Below are positions 33,129 to 42,398 of a stretch of DNA of 64,000 nucleotides, one piece after another. The stretch is taken from NCBI RefSeq assembly GCF_001598335.1, contig NZ_BCYT01000004.1, positions 62,001-126,000 of the forward strand, written 5' to 3'. Position numbers and translations under genes: made by a program. This DNA is from Sphingobium abikonense NBRC 16140. GTDB taxonomy: Bacteria; Pseudomonadota; Alphaproteobacteria; Sphingomonadales; Sphingomonadaceae. Under the pieces are notes generated by a model. That model made no database searches, was not told the origin of the DNA, and saw nothing but the letters and a program-made list of their open reading frames with translations. How positions within the stretch are numbered: the first letter of the stretch is position 1; each line of letters begins with the position of its first letter.

Positions 33129-35458
33129 CCGATTTCCTCCCGCAAGCTGGCGATCAAATCCGCGACATGCGGCAAGCGCGACTCTTCCTCGTCGAGGATC
33201 GCCAGAAACGCCGCCCGCCTATAGTCGGCCAGCATCTCGTGCGGAAGCCGACTTGCCGCAGGCACACTCGAATTCACGATGTCCAGAAGCCGTTCGATAC
33301 CGTGCAGCCGCCCCCACAGATAATCATTTTCCCGATAGACGCGGCTGAAAAAGGCGCCGAAGTTGTTGAATTCTATTCCTTTCAACGTGGCTTCCGCCCC
33401 GCCTGGGCGAATGGCGGCGCAATCTTCGGGCGAAATGCGGTCGACCTTGACGGGATCATATTCATCCAGAGTGTCACCCTGAAGCAACGGTAGCGAGGCA
33501 ATGTCGGTGAAGGGGAAGCCGAGATAGGCCAGCAGCATGGTGCGGCGACCCGCCTTTGGCAGTCCGGCGAGAGCCTCTGCCAGCATCTCGTCGGCCGATT
33601 CGTCACGGGCCTTGAGGTCGCGCGCCGCCGCCACCGCCTCCAGCGCGGCGGCTGCATCCGTGGGGACGGCTTTCGCCGCCGCTATGACGCTGTCGCCGTA
33701 AAAATCATGGTCCTCGCATTCGGCATAGAGCGACAGCGCACCGTAAATGGCGTCATGCATGGCGAGCACCGCGGCATCTTCGGCCTCAGCTTCGATCTCC
33801 AGCGTTTCGGCCAAGCGGCGGGCCAGGAAGCGCAAGCGGCGAATGCGAAACGCCAGGTCATGGGCGCGGAAGAAGGCAACGGGCGCCGCCGCCGATCCGC
33901 CATTGTCGCTCAGTTGGTCAGCGCCTTGGCCGCGCACTGCGGCCCAGATCGCCTGGCGATAGGCTTCACGCATCATGGCGCTGTCTTCCCCGCTCAGCTG
34001 GAAGAGGAGCGCGCAAAGCGATTCGACGATGCCCGACAATTTGAGATGGCCATAAGCGGGGTAGGCGAAGCCGGCGGCCCCCGCCGCGCGCTGCTGCGCC
34101 TTGGCGCGCCAGGCTGACAGGCGCGCGGGCGTCGGCCGGTCCAGAAACAGCATGCGCCCGACCGCGCTCTCCACATCCGCCTCGATCCCGGGACGCAGTG
34201 CGTCGAAAATCCGTCGCATCCGACGGATGCGCGCGGAATGACGGTCAATGACATCCAGATTGTCGCGAATGGGTTGTTCACGCGGAATGTCGGACAGCGC
34301 GCCAAAGATGGTCCGGAAAAAACCGGGGAGGGGCGGGGTTGATCCGCTGGGCAACTCTTCCTGCAGCCCTTCCTTGTTCAGGCGAATGGAGCGATGCCCG
34401 GGCTTTGGATCGATATAGACGAAACGCCGGTCCACCTCGCGCCGGGACGGTCGGTTGCGCAGCGCGCCGATCGCCTGCGCAAAAGGGGCATTGGCCAGCA
34501 CCGATCCGTCGATCAGCACCGCATCCTCGGCCGTGCCACGCGCGGCATGGCGGGGCAGGGCACGCGACAGGAACGTGTCGCGGGTCGGCCAGTTGCGATG
34601 TTTGCGCATGAGCACCCGGTCCAGTTCCCGCACGGTAAAGGGGGGGAAGGCGCCGGGGAAGCTGGCCGTCGCCCGCGCCGCGAACACCAGTTCGGACGCA
34701 TCGACGAACAGCCTTTCGCCCCGCCCGCGCGCGCGAAAGCCGATCGAAAGCCGATGCTCTGTCTCGATCACCTGGGGCGGGCTGTTGAGGTTGAGACTTT
34801 GGGGATGGCCTTCAAAATCGGTGACGGTAACGAACAGGTCGAGCGGGTGCCCGTCTGGCAGCAGCGGCGGCCCACGGTCGGCCGCCGCCATCGCGTCGAA
34901 GGCATCGAGCAGCATGGTTGTGAAGATTTCGCCGCCGAACGGGGGTTCGAACCAGCGTGACCGGATGAAGCGCGACAATTTCATCCGCACCTCTTCGCGG
35001 GTGCCGGGGGCCACGGTGCGTTCTACCGCATCGCCCGGATGCCGCGCCGCCATCCAGACGAGCGGGGTCGCCCAGAATTTAGTGAAGGCGCGGGCCGGGC
35101 GGGCGTCAGGGTCGAGCAACTGGTCGACATCGGCATTTTGAAGCCACAGGTCCGTCAAAGGCTCCAGCGACTGGCCTGTCTCGATCGCCTGCGCCAGGAA
35201 TATGCCGTTGATGCCGCCCGCGCTGGCGCCTGCGATGATGTCGGGCATGATCCGCAGACGAATGCCGCTCTGCGCCTCGATCGCCCCGATCAAGGCGCGA
35301 TAGACGGCCTCGCTGCCGCTGCTGGGGGCGGCGTCATCGTGATAGGCGCGGCTGGCGCGGGCGAGCCGCCACACTTCCTTGGTGATGCCGTGCATGTAGA
35401 TGGCCAGGCTGATGCCGCCGTAGCAGACCAGCGCAAGCCGCAATTCCCGCTCCTTCAT
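33125..35458 (-). CDS. Large patatin-like phospholipase-related protein
   Basis: A 777-residue protein with an N-terminal patatin domain. The oxyanion-type loop is YGGISLAIYMHG, the nucleophile elbow GASAGGING gives Ser79, and the dyad aspartate is in DGSVLANAPF. The long C-terminal region (about 400-777) matches the patatin-related family that carries a DUF3376 segment, recalled from family knowledge. Such enzymes hydrolyse acyl lipids. No signal peptide is visible, so it is probably cytoplasmic or membrane-peripheral. It is the first gene of a pair with an overlapping lipoprotein gene. Confidence 0.88.
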   Translation of the reverse strand: MKERELRLALVCYGGISLAIYMHGITKEVWRLARASRAYHDDAAPSSGSEAVYRALIGAIEAQSGIRLRIMPDIIAGASAGGINGIFLAQAIETGQSLEPLTDLWLQNADVDQLLDPDARPARAFTKFWATPLVWMAARHPGDAVERTVAPGTREEVRMKLSRFIRSRWFEPPFGGEIFTTMLLDAFDAMAAADRGPPLLPDGHPLDLFVTVTDFEGHPQSLNLNSPPQVIETEHRLSIGFRARGRGERLFVDASELVFAARATASFPGAFPPFTVRELDRVLMRKHRNWPTRDTFLSRALPRHAARGTAEDAVLIDGSVLANAPFAQAIGALRNRPSRREVDRRFVYIDPKPGHRSIRLNKEGLQEELPSGSTPPLPGFFRTIFGALSDIPREQPIRDNLDVIDRHSARIRRMRRIFDALRPGIEADVESAVGRMLFLDRPTPARLSAWRAKAQQRAAGAAGFAYPAYGHLKLSGIVESLCALLFQLSGEDSAMMREAYRQAIWAAVRGQGADQLSDNGGSAAAPVAFFRAHDLAFRIRRLRFLARRLAETLEIEAEAEDAAVLAMHDAIYGALSLYAECEDHDFYGDSVIAAAKAVPTDAAAALEAVAAARDLKARDESADEMLAEALAGLPKAGRRTMLLAYLGFPFTDIASLPLLQGDTLDEYDPVKVDRISPEDCAAIRPGGAEATLKGIEFNNFGAFFSRVYRENDYLWGRLHGIERLLDIVNSSVPAASRLPHEMLADYRRAAFLAILDEEESRLPHVADLIASLREEIG

Positions 35459-35527
35459 GGCGTCAGGGTCGCAGAGGCAAAGGCTATTGTCGAGGGCGAT
35501 GATCGGCCGCCATCCCGTCCAGTGACG

Positions 35528-36226
35528 TCAGTCAATTGTGAGTTCCGCCCAGATCGGCAGATGATCGGACGCCTTGCGCGCGGCGGCGCTTTCGTGGACG
35601 CCGCAACTTTTCAAAGTTAGCCGGTCGCAATGCATGATGCGATCCAGCCGCGCCACGGGGCGGCGGGCGTGGAAGCTTCGGCCGCACGGAGCGAAATTAT
35701 AATGCCGGCTGAAATCGGCTAGGCACCCGCCATTCGCGCTCCATTCGTTAAGGTCGCCCATCAGGATGGTGGGCAAGCGGTCGCCCTGTGCAGCGGCGTG
35801 GATGACCGCCGCCGCCTGCCGCCGCCGCCACAGTCCCGACAGGTCGAGATGCATCCCGAACACGCGTACTGTCATGCCCTTTGCCGTGACTTCGGCCATG
35901 GTCGCGCCACGCGGCTCCAGATAGGGGAGATGCAACACGTCATGCGCGCCGATCTCCGCCTCCTTGCGCACCAGTATGGCATTGCCATGCCAGCCCATGG
36001 AGTCGGTCTGGATGTTGAGCGGCACGGGTTTATAGCCGCTCAACGTGTCGAGCAGCAGCGGCGGAATGGCGGCCGATCGCACGCCGAAACGCCGGTCCGC
36101 TTCCTGCAATGCGACGATGTCGGCGTCCACCTCGCCCAAAACTTCGAGCACCCGTTCCGGGACGCGTCGCCGATCGGTGCCAATGGCCTTGCGGATATTG
36201 TAACTAGCGACGCGGATCGTTTTCAT
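35528..36226 (-). CDS. Endonuclease/exonuclease/phosphatase (EEP) family hydrolase
   Basis: A 232-residue EEP-fold phosphodiesterase. The motifs run in order: SYNIRKAIGTDRRR, ALQEADRRFG (metal-binding Glu), GMHLDLSGL, MGDLNEW (Asp and Asn), and KASDHLPIWAEL (the terminal Asp-His). This layout is shared by DNases, sphingomyelinases and phospholipase-like proteins. The absence of a signal peptide points to the cytoplasm. It is divergent from radA with 88 bases between. Confidence 0.9.
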   Translation of the reverse strand: MKTIRVASYNIRKAIGTDRRRVPERVLEVLGEVDADIVALQEADRRFGVRSAAIPPLLLDTLSGYKPVPLNIQTDSMGWHGNAILVRKEAEIGAHDVLHLPYLEPRGATMAEVTAKGMTVRVFGMHLDLSGLWRRRQAAAVIHAAAQGDRLPTILMGDLNEWSANGGCLADFSRHYNFAPCGRSFHARRPVARLDRIMHCDRLTLKSCGVHESAAARKASDHLPIWAELTID

Positions 36227-36314
36227 GCCGTTTCAAATGCCCGAGCGTGCGCGATGTTTCCATGGGACAGGCAATCGTTCTTGAATTGTTCCGTGTGTTT
36301 CGCCATGACAGGCC

Positions 36315-37682
36315 ATGGCCAAGGCAAAGCGCAAATTCGTCTGTCAGCAATGCGGTACTGTCACCAGCCGATGGCAGGGGCAGTGCGAAGATTGCGGCGA
36401 ATGGAACAGCATTGTCGAGGAGGCGGCGGAGACGGTCTTTTCCGCGCGCCATGACCTGCAAAATGGCGGCCGGGCGATCACGCTGGTGGGCCTCGACAGT
36501 GCGGTCGAACTGCCTCCGCGCACCAGCACCGGCATTGCCGAGTTCGACCGGGCGTTGGGGGGCGGCATCGTCCATGGCTCCGCAACGCTGATCGGCGGCG
36601 ATCCGGGCATCGGCAAATCGACCCTGCTGCTCCAGGCGGCGGCGCGCATCGCCATGCGCGGTCTGTCGGTCGCCTATATCAGCGGCGAGGAAGCGGCCGA
36701 TCAGGTGCGGCTGCGGGCGCAGCGGCTGGGCCTTGGCACCGCGCCGGTCCAACTGGCGAGCGCGACATCCGTGCGCGACATATTGACCACGCTGGGGGAA
36801 GGGCCGCCACCCGCGCTGCTCATCATCGATTCCATTCAGACGATGCACAGCGACCTGATCGAGGGCGCGCCCGGCACCGTCAGCCAGGTGCGCGCCTCGT
36901 CCCAGGAACTGATCAAATTCGCCAAGCAACGCGGCACCGCGCTCATTCTGGTCGGGCATGTCACCAAGGATGGCAGCATCGCCGGGCCGCGCGTGCTGGA
37001 ACATATGGTCGATACCGTGCTGGCGTTCGAAGGCGAGCGCAGCCACCAATATCGCATCCTGCGCGCGGTCAAGAACCGCTTTGGCGGCACGGATGAAATC
37101 GGGGTCTTTGCGATGGTGGCCGAGGGGCTGGAGGAGGTCGCCAACCCGTCCGCCTTGTTCCTCACCAACCGGGACGAGACCGTAACGGGCGCCACCGTCT
37201 TTCCCGCGCTGGAAGGAACGCGGCCGGTGCTGGTGGAGATACAGGCGCTGGTGGTGCGCCTTTCCAGTGGCGCAACGCCGCGCCGCGCGGTCGTTGGCTG
37301 GGATAACGGCCGGCTGGCGATGATCCTGGCCGTACTGGAGGCGCGCTGTGGCCTCAGCTTTTCGACGGCCGAAGTCTATCTCAATGTCGCGGGTGGCTAT
37401 CGCCTGTCCGATCCGGCGGCTGACCTCGCCGTCGCGGCCGCGCTGATTTCTGCGCTGTCGGAGCGGCCGGTGCCCGCCGATATCGTGTTGTTCGGCGAGG
37501 TGGCCCTGTCCAGCGAGATCCGGCCCGTCGCACATGCGCCGCTGCGCCTGCGCGAAGCCGCCAAACTGGGGTTCAACCGCGCCTTCGTGCCGGCGTCCGC
37601 CAGCGATGGCGTCAAGGGTATAGCGGTGAGCGGTTTTCGGACGCTCGCGCAGCTGGTTGACCAGATGCTGGGACGCGGATAG
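36315..37682 (+). CDS. radA: DNA repair and branch-migration ATPase RadA
   Basis: A 455-residue RadA/Sms. The N-terminal zinc finger has Cys10, Cys13, Cys24 and Cys27 (CQQC...CEDC), and the RecA-like core has Walker A GGDPGIGKSTLL. The RadA-specific KNRFGG stands near residue 255, and a C-terminal Lon-protease-like domain contains a VYLNVAGGYRLSDPAADLAV block. RadA extends heteroduplex during recombination. It precedes cvpA by 11 bases, as in many sphingomonads. Confidence 0.96.
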   Translation: MAKAKRKFVCQQCGTVTSRWQGQCEDCGEWNSIVEEAAETVFSARHDLQNGGRAITLVGLDSAVELPPRTSTGIAEFDRALGGGIVHGSATLIGGDPGIGKSTLLLQAAARIAMRGLSVAYISGEEAADQVRLRAQRLGLGTAPVQLASATSVRDILTTLGEGPPPALLIIDSIQTMHSDLIEGAPGTVSQVRASSQELIKFAKQRGTALILVGHVTKDGSIAGPRVLEHMVDTVLAFEGERSHQYRILRAVKNRFGGTDEIGVFAMVAEGLEEVANPSALFLTNRDETVTGATVFPALEGTRPVLVEIQALVVRLSSGATPRRAVVGWDNGRLAMILAVLEARCGLSFSTAEVYLNVAGGYRLSDPAADLAVAAALISALSERPVPADIVLFGEVALSSEIRPVAHAPLRLREAAKLGFNRAFVPASASDGVKGIAVSGFRTLAQLVDQMLGRG

Positions 37683-37693
37683 CCACGCAGGCG

Positions 37694-38212
37694 ATGAACG
37701 CCGTCGATATTCTTGTTCTGCTGGCCATCGGCGGCTGTGCCGTGCTGGGCCTGTTGCGCGGTTTCGTGCTGGAAACGCTGTCGCTGATCGCCTGGGTGCT
37801 GGCGATCTTCGCGATCCGTCTCTTTCATGCGTCGGCCGCCGAGCTGCTCAGCGCCTTCGTCGGTTCGCCCAGCGGCGCGGCCGTTCTGGCGCTCATATTG
37901 GTGTTCGGCGTGACCTTCGGTGCGGGCAAGCTGCTCGCCCACGCGATCGGTCGACGGACGCGCCAATCGATACTAGGGCCGGTCGACCGGGTGTTGGGCG
38001 CAGGCTTCGGCGCGGTAAAGGGCCTGATCGGCGCGACGCTGATCTTCCTCGCCTTCAGCCTCGTCTACGACACATTCTATGGCAGCGGCGCGCGCCGGCC
38101 CGACTGGCTGAGCGACGCGCGCACCTATCCGCTGCTCAATGCCAGCGGGCAGGCGATCAGCGCCTTTCTTGCCGAACAGCGCGCCAAGCAGCCCGCGCCC
38201 GAGGATCGCTGA
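37694..38212 (+). CDS. cvpA: CvpA family membrane protein
   Basis: A 172-residue membrane protein of the colicin V production family. Four hydrophobic helices are visible: the N-terminal VDILVLLAIGGCAVLGLLRG, the second ending IFAIRLF, the third VLALILVFGVTFGAG, and the last at LIGATLIFLAFSLVY. The function is not settled; it is linked to envelope homeostasis and, in enterics, to colicin V and purine biosynthesis operons. It is probably cotranscribed with radA. It lies 4 bases from a convergent small gene. Confidence 0.9.
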   Translation: MNAVDILVLLAIGGCAVLGLLRGFVLETLSLIAWVLAIFAIRLFHASAAELLSAFVGSPSGAAVLALILVFGVTFGAGKLLAHAIGRRTRQSILGPVDRVLGAGFGAVKGLIGATLIFLAFSLVYDTFYGSGARRPDWLSDARTYPLLNASGQAISAFLAEQRAKQPAPEDR

Positions 38213-38216
38213 GGCT

Positions 38217-38417
38217 TCAGTCGTAGCTTTTGCCGGTATGCTGGGTGACGTTGGCGTCGCCAGTGACCTGATCCTGATGCAATTCCTCGCCATGCCAGAT
38301 GTTGCGGGCCAGGAAGATGACGATGACGATCGCCAGGATCAGGCCGACGACCCAGCATCCCGCGCGTTGCAGGCGGCGGGCACTGGGCTGTTCGGAAGGG
38401 GGCATGCGTTCGGTCAT
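38217..38417 (-). CDS. Small single-pass membrane protein, unknown function
   Basis: A 66-residue product with a polar, Arg-rich N-terminus, one hydrophobic helix (WVVGLILAIVIVIFLARNIW, about 22-41) and an acidic/polar C-terminal tail with GDANVTQHTGKSYD. No family is recognised. The clean end 4 bases from cvpA and the plausible TM topology support a real gene, but the evidence is modest. Confidence 0.6.
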   Translation of the reverse strand: MTERMPPSEQPSARRLQRAGCWVVGLILAIVIVIFLARNIWHGEELHQDQVTGDANVTQHTGKSYD

Positions 38418-38470
38418 GGGAACCCAAGCGTCCGCTGACCGTAACGGTTCCGCTATCTGTTAACCCAAGA

Positions 38471-39388
38471 TCAGAGCCAGCCCTTTTCCCGATAGGCCGT
38501 GGCCGTTGCCTTCAGGCCATCCTCGGTCGGGACTTGAGGCATCCACAAGCGGCGAGGCGGCTGCATCTTCGGCGCGACCACCCAGTCGGGATGGCAGAAA
38601 TATGCCACGCGATCGGGGGTCAGCTTTGCCTTGCCCCCGCGGATCATCCGGTCCACCTGTGCCGCCATGCCCAATGCCCAGCGCGGCGTCGCCACAGTTC
38701 GCACCTGCCGTCCGACCGCTCGGCCAATCGCTGCGCCAAAGTCGTGATGATCCCATCCGCCCGGCGTGCCGTCATCAACTTCGTAGGTGCGGGCGAGGCT
38801 GTTTTCGGTTTCCTTCGCCGCGGCCAGCAACAGCCGCGCAAGATCACCGACATGGATGACCGACAACCGCCCGCCGGGGGGCAGCATCATGATCCCGCGC
38901 TTGGCCATGCGGAACAGTTCCAGCATTTCGCGATCATTGGGGCCATAAATGGCGGGAGGACGCACGATCGTCCAATCGAGCGCGCTCGCCTTCACATGGC
39001 GTTCGGCCAGCGCCTTCGACCAGCCATAATCCGATAATTCGGGTTCGCGCGCGGCAAGGGAGGATATATGCACCAGGCGGCGGATGCCGCGCCGACGCAT
39101 GGCGTCGATGACCGCCACTGTGCCGCGTGCATTGCCGGCTTCGAAACCGGCTCGGCCGGGCGCGTTGACGACGCCAGCGATGTGAATGACGGCGTCGGCA
39201 TCGCGCACCAGCGTGTCGAGAGCGGCCGCATCATCCAGCGATCCCGGCACCCATTTCAGCCTGGCGCGGGGCGGTTGCGCGCGTCGCGTCAAGGCGTTGA
39301 CGCGCAGGCCCTCGCCCAAGGCCTGTTCCAGCACGTCCTTGCCGACAAATCCGGTCGCGCCGGTCATGGCGATGCGAAACGGTGCCAT
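38471..39388 (-). CDS. NAD(P)-binding epimerase-like protein (atypical SDR)
   Basis: A 305-residue atypical SDR. The cofactor motif is MTGATGFVGKDVLEQAL, followed by DADAVIHIAGVV. HISSLAAREPELSDYGWSKA has the SDR Ser and YxxxK. Members of this group include NDUFA9-like and nucleoside-diphosphate-sugar epimerase-like proteins; substrate is unknown. It starts 3 bases after proB ends and is cotranscribed with it. Confidence 0.88.
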   Translation of the reverse strand: MAPFRIAMTGATGFVGKDVLEQALGEGLRVNALTRRAQPPRARLKWVPGSLDDAAALDTLVRDADAVIHIAGVVNAPGRAGFEAGNARGTVAVIDAMRRRGIRRLVHISSLAAREPELSDYGWSKALAERHVKASALDWTIVRPPAIYGPNDREMLELFRMAKRGIMMLPPGGRLSVIHVGDLARLLLAAAKETENSLARTYEVDDGTPGGWDHHDFGAAIGRAVGRQVRTVATPRWALGMAAQVDRMIRGGKAKLTPDRVAYFCHPDWVVAPKMQPPRRLWMPQVPTEDGLKATATAYREKGWL

Positions 39389-39391
39389 GGC

Positions 39392-40519
39392 TCAGATCAT
39401 CGCCAGATGATCGCGATGGACCAGCACCGACCGGGGCATTTCGCCCAGCAGTGCGGGAATATCCTCACTGCGGCGACCGGCAATCCTCGCGGCTGCTGCG
39501 CTGTCATATTCGATCAGCCCGCGAGCGATCACGCGACCGTCCTGCGCCACGATGTCGATGACATCCCCACGGTCGAAGAAGCCCTCGACGCGCGCGACCC
39601 CGGCCGGCAGCAGGCTGTTGCCCTTGGCCAGCGCCTGTTCGGCACCCGCGTCCACGATGACCCGTCCCTGCGTCGTCAACCGGCCTGCCAGCCAGCCCTT
39701 GCGCGCGCCCTTGCCCTGTGCGGCCAGAAAGATGGAGCCACGGCCGCCATTCGCCCAATGCGATAGCGGTGCGTCGACCTTGCCGGAGATGATCGCCAGA
39801 TGCGCGCCCGCCCCGGTTGCGATGCGGGCGGCCTGGATCTTGGACACCATGCCCCCTGATCCCATACCCGACGCAGAGCCACCGTCCGCCATCGCCGCGA
39901 TCCGCGCGTCGATCGTCTCGATCGTTTCAATCAACATGGCGGTCGCATCGACCTGCGGGTTGGCGGTGTAAAGCCCGTCGACATCGGAAAGCAGGACAAC
40001 CGCGTCAGCCCGTGCCGCCTGTCCGATACGCGCCGCCAGCCGATCATTGTCGCCGAACCGGATTTCGGCCGTCGCCACGCTGTCATTTTCATTGACCACG
40101 GGCACGACATCAAGCGTCATCAGCCGCTCCAGCGTTGCTGACGCATTAAGGTAGCGCCGCCGGTTTTCCAGGTCGTCCAGTGTCACCAGCATCTGCGCGG
40201 CCGTGATGCCTTGCTGATCGAGCAGGCTTGCCCAGCATTGTGACAGTGCGATCTGTCCGGTGGCGGCGGCGGCCTGCGCGTCTTCCAGCGACCCGCGTCC
40301 ACCTTTGGGCAGATTGAGCCGCCTGGCGCCCAGCGCAATGGCGCCGGAGGATACGATGATGACCTGCTGCCCCGCCGCCTTTCGTGCCGCGATGTCCGCG
40401 ACCAGCGTGCGCAACCAATCCACGCGCACCTGCCCTGCCGGATCGACGAGCAGCGCTGAGCCAATCTTTATGACGAGGCGGCGGACCAGGGCAGGGGGGA
40501 AGCCGGAGAGGGATGACAT
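39392..40519 (-). CDS. proB: Glutamate 5-kinase
   Basis: A 375-residue enzyme that phosphorylates glutamate at the start of proline synthesis. The amino acid kinase domain has RLVIKIGSALLV, VSSGAIALGARRL, NENDSVATAEIRFGDND and the GMGSGGMVSKIQAA block. A C-terminal PUA domain (about 285-375) contains GVARVEGFFDRGDVIDI. The start at 40519 (MSSLSG) is preferred over 40585, because the longer frame runs into a dispersed inverted repeat. It sits between obgE and the epimerase on the same strand, and proC lies elsewhere in the window. Confidence 0.94.
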   Translation of the reverse strand: MSSLSGFPPALVRRLVIKIGSALLVDPAGQVRVDWLRTLVADIAARKAAGQQVIIVSSGAIALGARRLNLPKGGRGSLEDAQAAAATGQIALSQCWASLLDQQGITAAQMLVTLDDLENRRRYLNASATLERLMTLDVVPVVNENDSVATAEIRFGDNDRLAARIGQAARADAVVLLSDVDGLYTANPQVDATAMLIETIETIDARIAAMADGGSASGMGSGGMVSKIQAARIATGAGAHLAIISGKVDAPLSHWANGGRGSIFLAAQGKGARKGWLAGRLTTQGRVIVDAGAEQALAKGNSLLPAGVARVEGFFDRGDVIDIVAQDGRVIARGLIEYDSAAAARIAGRRSEDIPALLGEMPRSVLVHRDHLAMI

Positions 40520-40537
40520 GGCGATCTGGAATACAAT

Positions 40538-40600
40538 CCGTTCGGTTCGGGTTTGTCGAGAACCCCCGCGCACCGTTCTCGACAAGCTTGAACCGAACGG
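40538..40600. repeat. Long imperfect inverted repeat between obgE and proB
   Basis: Two 26-base arms (40538-40563 and 40575-40600) match in 23 of 26 positions around an 11-base loop. Arm ends are CCGTTCGGTTC and GAACCGAACGG, with TTGTCGAGAAC/GTTCTCGACAA near the loop. This resembles the (TTCGACAAGCT)-containing dispersed palindromes common between sphingomonad genes, from general knowledge. It could attenuate transcription between obgE and proB or protect the mRNA end. Confidence 0.8.
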
Positions 40601-40618
40601 AGGCGGGCTATGGGGCCA

Positions 40619-41713
40619 TCAAATCGGCGACCAGGGTTTCTCGGCCTCGGGCGCGTCTTCTTCCTCGCCTTGGGCCGGCGCATCCAACATCGGCAGCACT
40701 GCATCCAGCAGCGCGCCGACGCCGTCGCCGGTCGCGCCCGAAATGATGAACACATCCTCGACGCCGGCTTCCTCGCGCAACTGGCTGGCAATGTCTTCCA
40801 TCAGTTCCTGGCCGAGCAGATCGCCCTTGTTGAGCGCCACCAGTTGCGGCTTTTCATCCAGGCCGCCGCCATAGGCCGCCAGTTCATCGGTCACGATGCG
40901 GAAGGCGTCGACAGGATCGTCTCCGGTCGCGTCGATAAGATGCAACAGCACCCGGCAGCGCTCGATATGGCCAAGGAACCGATCGCCAATTCCCGTGCCT
41001 TCGGCGGCGCCTTCGATCAGGCCGGGGATATCCGCCAGCACGAATTCGCGATCACGATGCAACACGACGCCCAGTTGCGGCTTTGTGGTGGTGAAGGCAT
41101 AGGCGCCGACCTTCGCCTTGGTATTCGTCACCTGATTGATGAGCGTCGACTTGCCGGCATTGGGCATGCCGACGAGGCCCACATCGGCCAGCAGCTTCAA
41201 CCGCAGCCATACCCACATTTCCTGGCCCGGCCAGCCGGTGCCATGCTGACGCGGGGCGCGATTGGTGCTGGTCTTGTACGACAGGTTGCCGCGGCCGCCA
41301 TCGCCGCCGCGCAGCAGGGTGATGCGCTGGCCCACTTCGGTGAAGTCGGCGAGCAATTCCTGCTCATATTCCATCGACCCGTCTTCTTCATCCTCCGTCC
41401 CCTCGATCGGGGTGGGATCGGACAGGATTTGCGTGCCGACAGGGACCTTGATGACCAGGTCGTCTCCGCCCGCGCCATAGCGATTCTTGCCCATGCCGGG
41501 CTGGCCGCGCTGCGCCTTGAAATGCTGCGTGTAGCGAAAGTCGATCAGCGTGTTGAGGCCGGCCACCGCTTCAAAGATGATGTCGCCGCCCTTGCCGCCA
41601 TTGCCGCCGTCCGGGCCGCCATATTCGACATATTTTTCGCGCCGAAAGCTGACCGCGCCGGGACCGCCCCAGCCGGACTTGATATAGATTTTCGCTTGAT
41701 CGAGGAAATGCAT
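40619..41713 (-). CDS. obgE: Obg-family GTPase, ribosome assembly
   Basis: A 364-residue essential GTPase for 50S maturation. The glycine-rich Obg fold begins MHFLDQAKIYIKSGWGG and contains GPDGGNGGKGGDIIFEA. The GTPase domain has G1 GMPNAGKST, G3 DIPGLIEGA and G4 NKGD. The C-terminal tail is short and acidic. It follows the ribosomal protein genes rplU-rpmA, its usual company, although a TetR/hydrolase pair and acetyltransferase genes now lie between. Confidence 0.96.
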   Translation of the reverse strand: MHFLDQAKIYIKSGWGGPGAVSFRREKYVEYGGPDGGNGGKGGDIIFEAVAGLNTLIDFRYTQHFKAQRGQPGMGKNRYGAGGDDLVIKVPVGTQILSDPTPIEGTEDEEDGSMEYEQELLADFTEVGQRITLLRGGDGGRGNLSYKTSTNRAPRQHGTGWPGQEMWVWLRLKLLADVGLVGMPNAGKSTLINQVTNTKAKVGAYAFTTTKPQLGVVLHRDREFVLADIPGLIEGAAEGTGIGDRFLGHIERCRVLLHLIDATGDDPVDAFRIVTDELAAYGGGLDEKPQLVALNKGDLLGQELMEDIASQLREEAGVEDVFIISGATGDGVGALLDAVLPMLDAPAQGEEEDAPEAEKPWSPI

Positions 41714-41743
41714 GGCGCGCCCATAGCCCCATTGGCGCGAAAG

Positions 41744-42361
41744 TTAAACCTTGGCTTGCTCTGCGATCGTCGCGGCCTCCTGCATCAGGGCAGAGGTAAG
41801 GCTGCGGGTCGCTATCTCGCGCGCCTTGGACCGCGGCAATCCGATCGCAGCGGCCATCGGCCCCCCCAATTGCGAATCGCCCAGTGCGAGCAGGACCAGC
41901 ATCAGCGTATGTTCACGTATCAGATGCGCCAGATCCGTGCTCAGCGCGCTGCCGGCGAGCCGATCGACCAGCCGATGAATCGCCTCCACCACCGGGTCGA
42001 GCGCATCTTCGTTCCCCGATGCGAGCATCCAACTCGCCAGCGCGCCGGCGCCCTGCGCGTCAAAGGCATCGAAGGTCATATCGACGATAGCGCGCGGCCC
42101 CACTTCGCCGCGTCGGGCGGCGTCCACGGTTTCGCCTATACTGGCGGTGATGGTTTCGGCCAGATGTGCCGCCAGCGCCTTTTGCAGCCCGGACGCCGAC
42201 CCGAAATGGTGGAGAAGGTTGGCATGAGTGCGATCGATCCGGCTGGCCACTGCCTTCAAAGTCACTGCCTGCGGCCCCGCCTCGATCAGCAGCGCGCGTG
42301 CTGCCTCCATGGCGGCGAGGCGGCTTTCGTCCGGGCTGAGGCGGGTGCGTTTTATTGACAT
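41744..42361 (-). CDS. TetR-family transcriptional regulator
   Basis: A 205-residue repressor with the TetR helix-turn-helix at about 20-65 (AVTLKAVASRIDRTHANLLH followed by HFGSASGLQKALAAHL) and a divergent ligand domain. It is divergent from a predicted metal-dependent hydrolase gene, with only 57 bases between them containing repeated TGTCAGT sites. It most likely represses that gene and itself. The ligand is unknown; such pairs often respond to fatty acids or hydrophobic compounds. Confidence 0.92.
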   Translation of the reverse strand: MSIKRTRLSPDESRLAAMEAARALLIEAGPQAVTLKAVASRIDRTHANLLHHFGSASGLQKALAAHLAETITASIGETVDAARRGEVGPRAIVDMTFDAFDAQGAGALASWMLASGNEDALDPVVEAIHRLVDRLAGSALSTDLAHLIREHTLMLVLLALGDSQLGGPMAAAIGLPRSKAREIATRSLTSALMQEAATIAEQAKV

Positions 42362-42364
42362 GGG

Positions 42365-42398
42365 TGTCAGTTACTCTTAATTACATAAATGTCAGTAA
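42365..42398. promoter_or_regulatory. Candidate TetR operator region
   Basis: Two direct copies of TGTCAGT(T/A)A lie at 42365-42373 and 42390-42398, with starts 25 bases apart. Between and across them is the palindrome ACAT-AA-ATGT. The stretch is markedly AT-rich for this genome and lies between divergent start codons, so promoters and operators must overlap here. GGAGG at 42408-42412 serves the rightward gene. Confidence 0.5.

Noticed and set aside
40610-42358. A 582-codon plus-strand frame across obgE and the TetR gene
   Set aside because: Antisense shadow of two clear genes on the other strand; composition is typical of reverse-strand frames.
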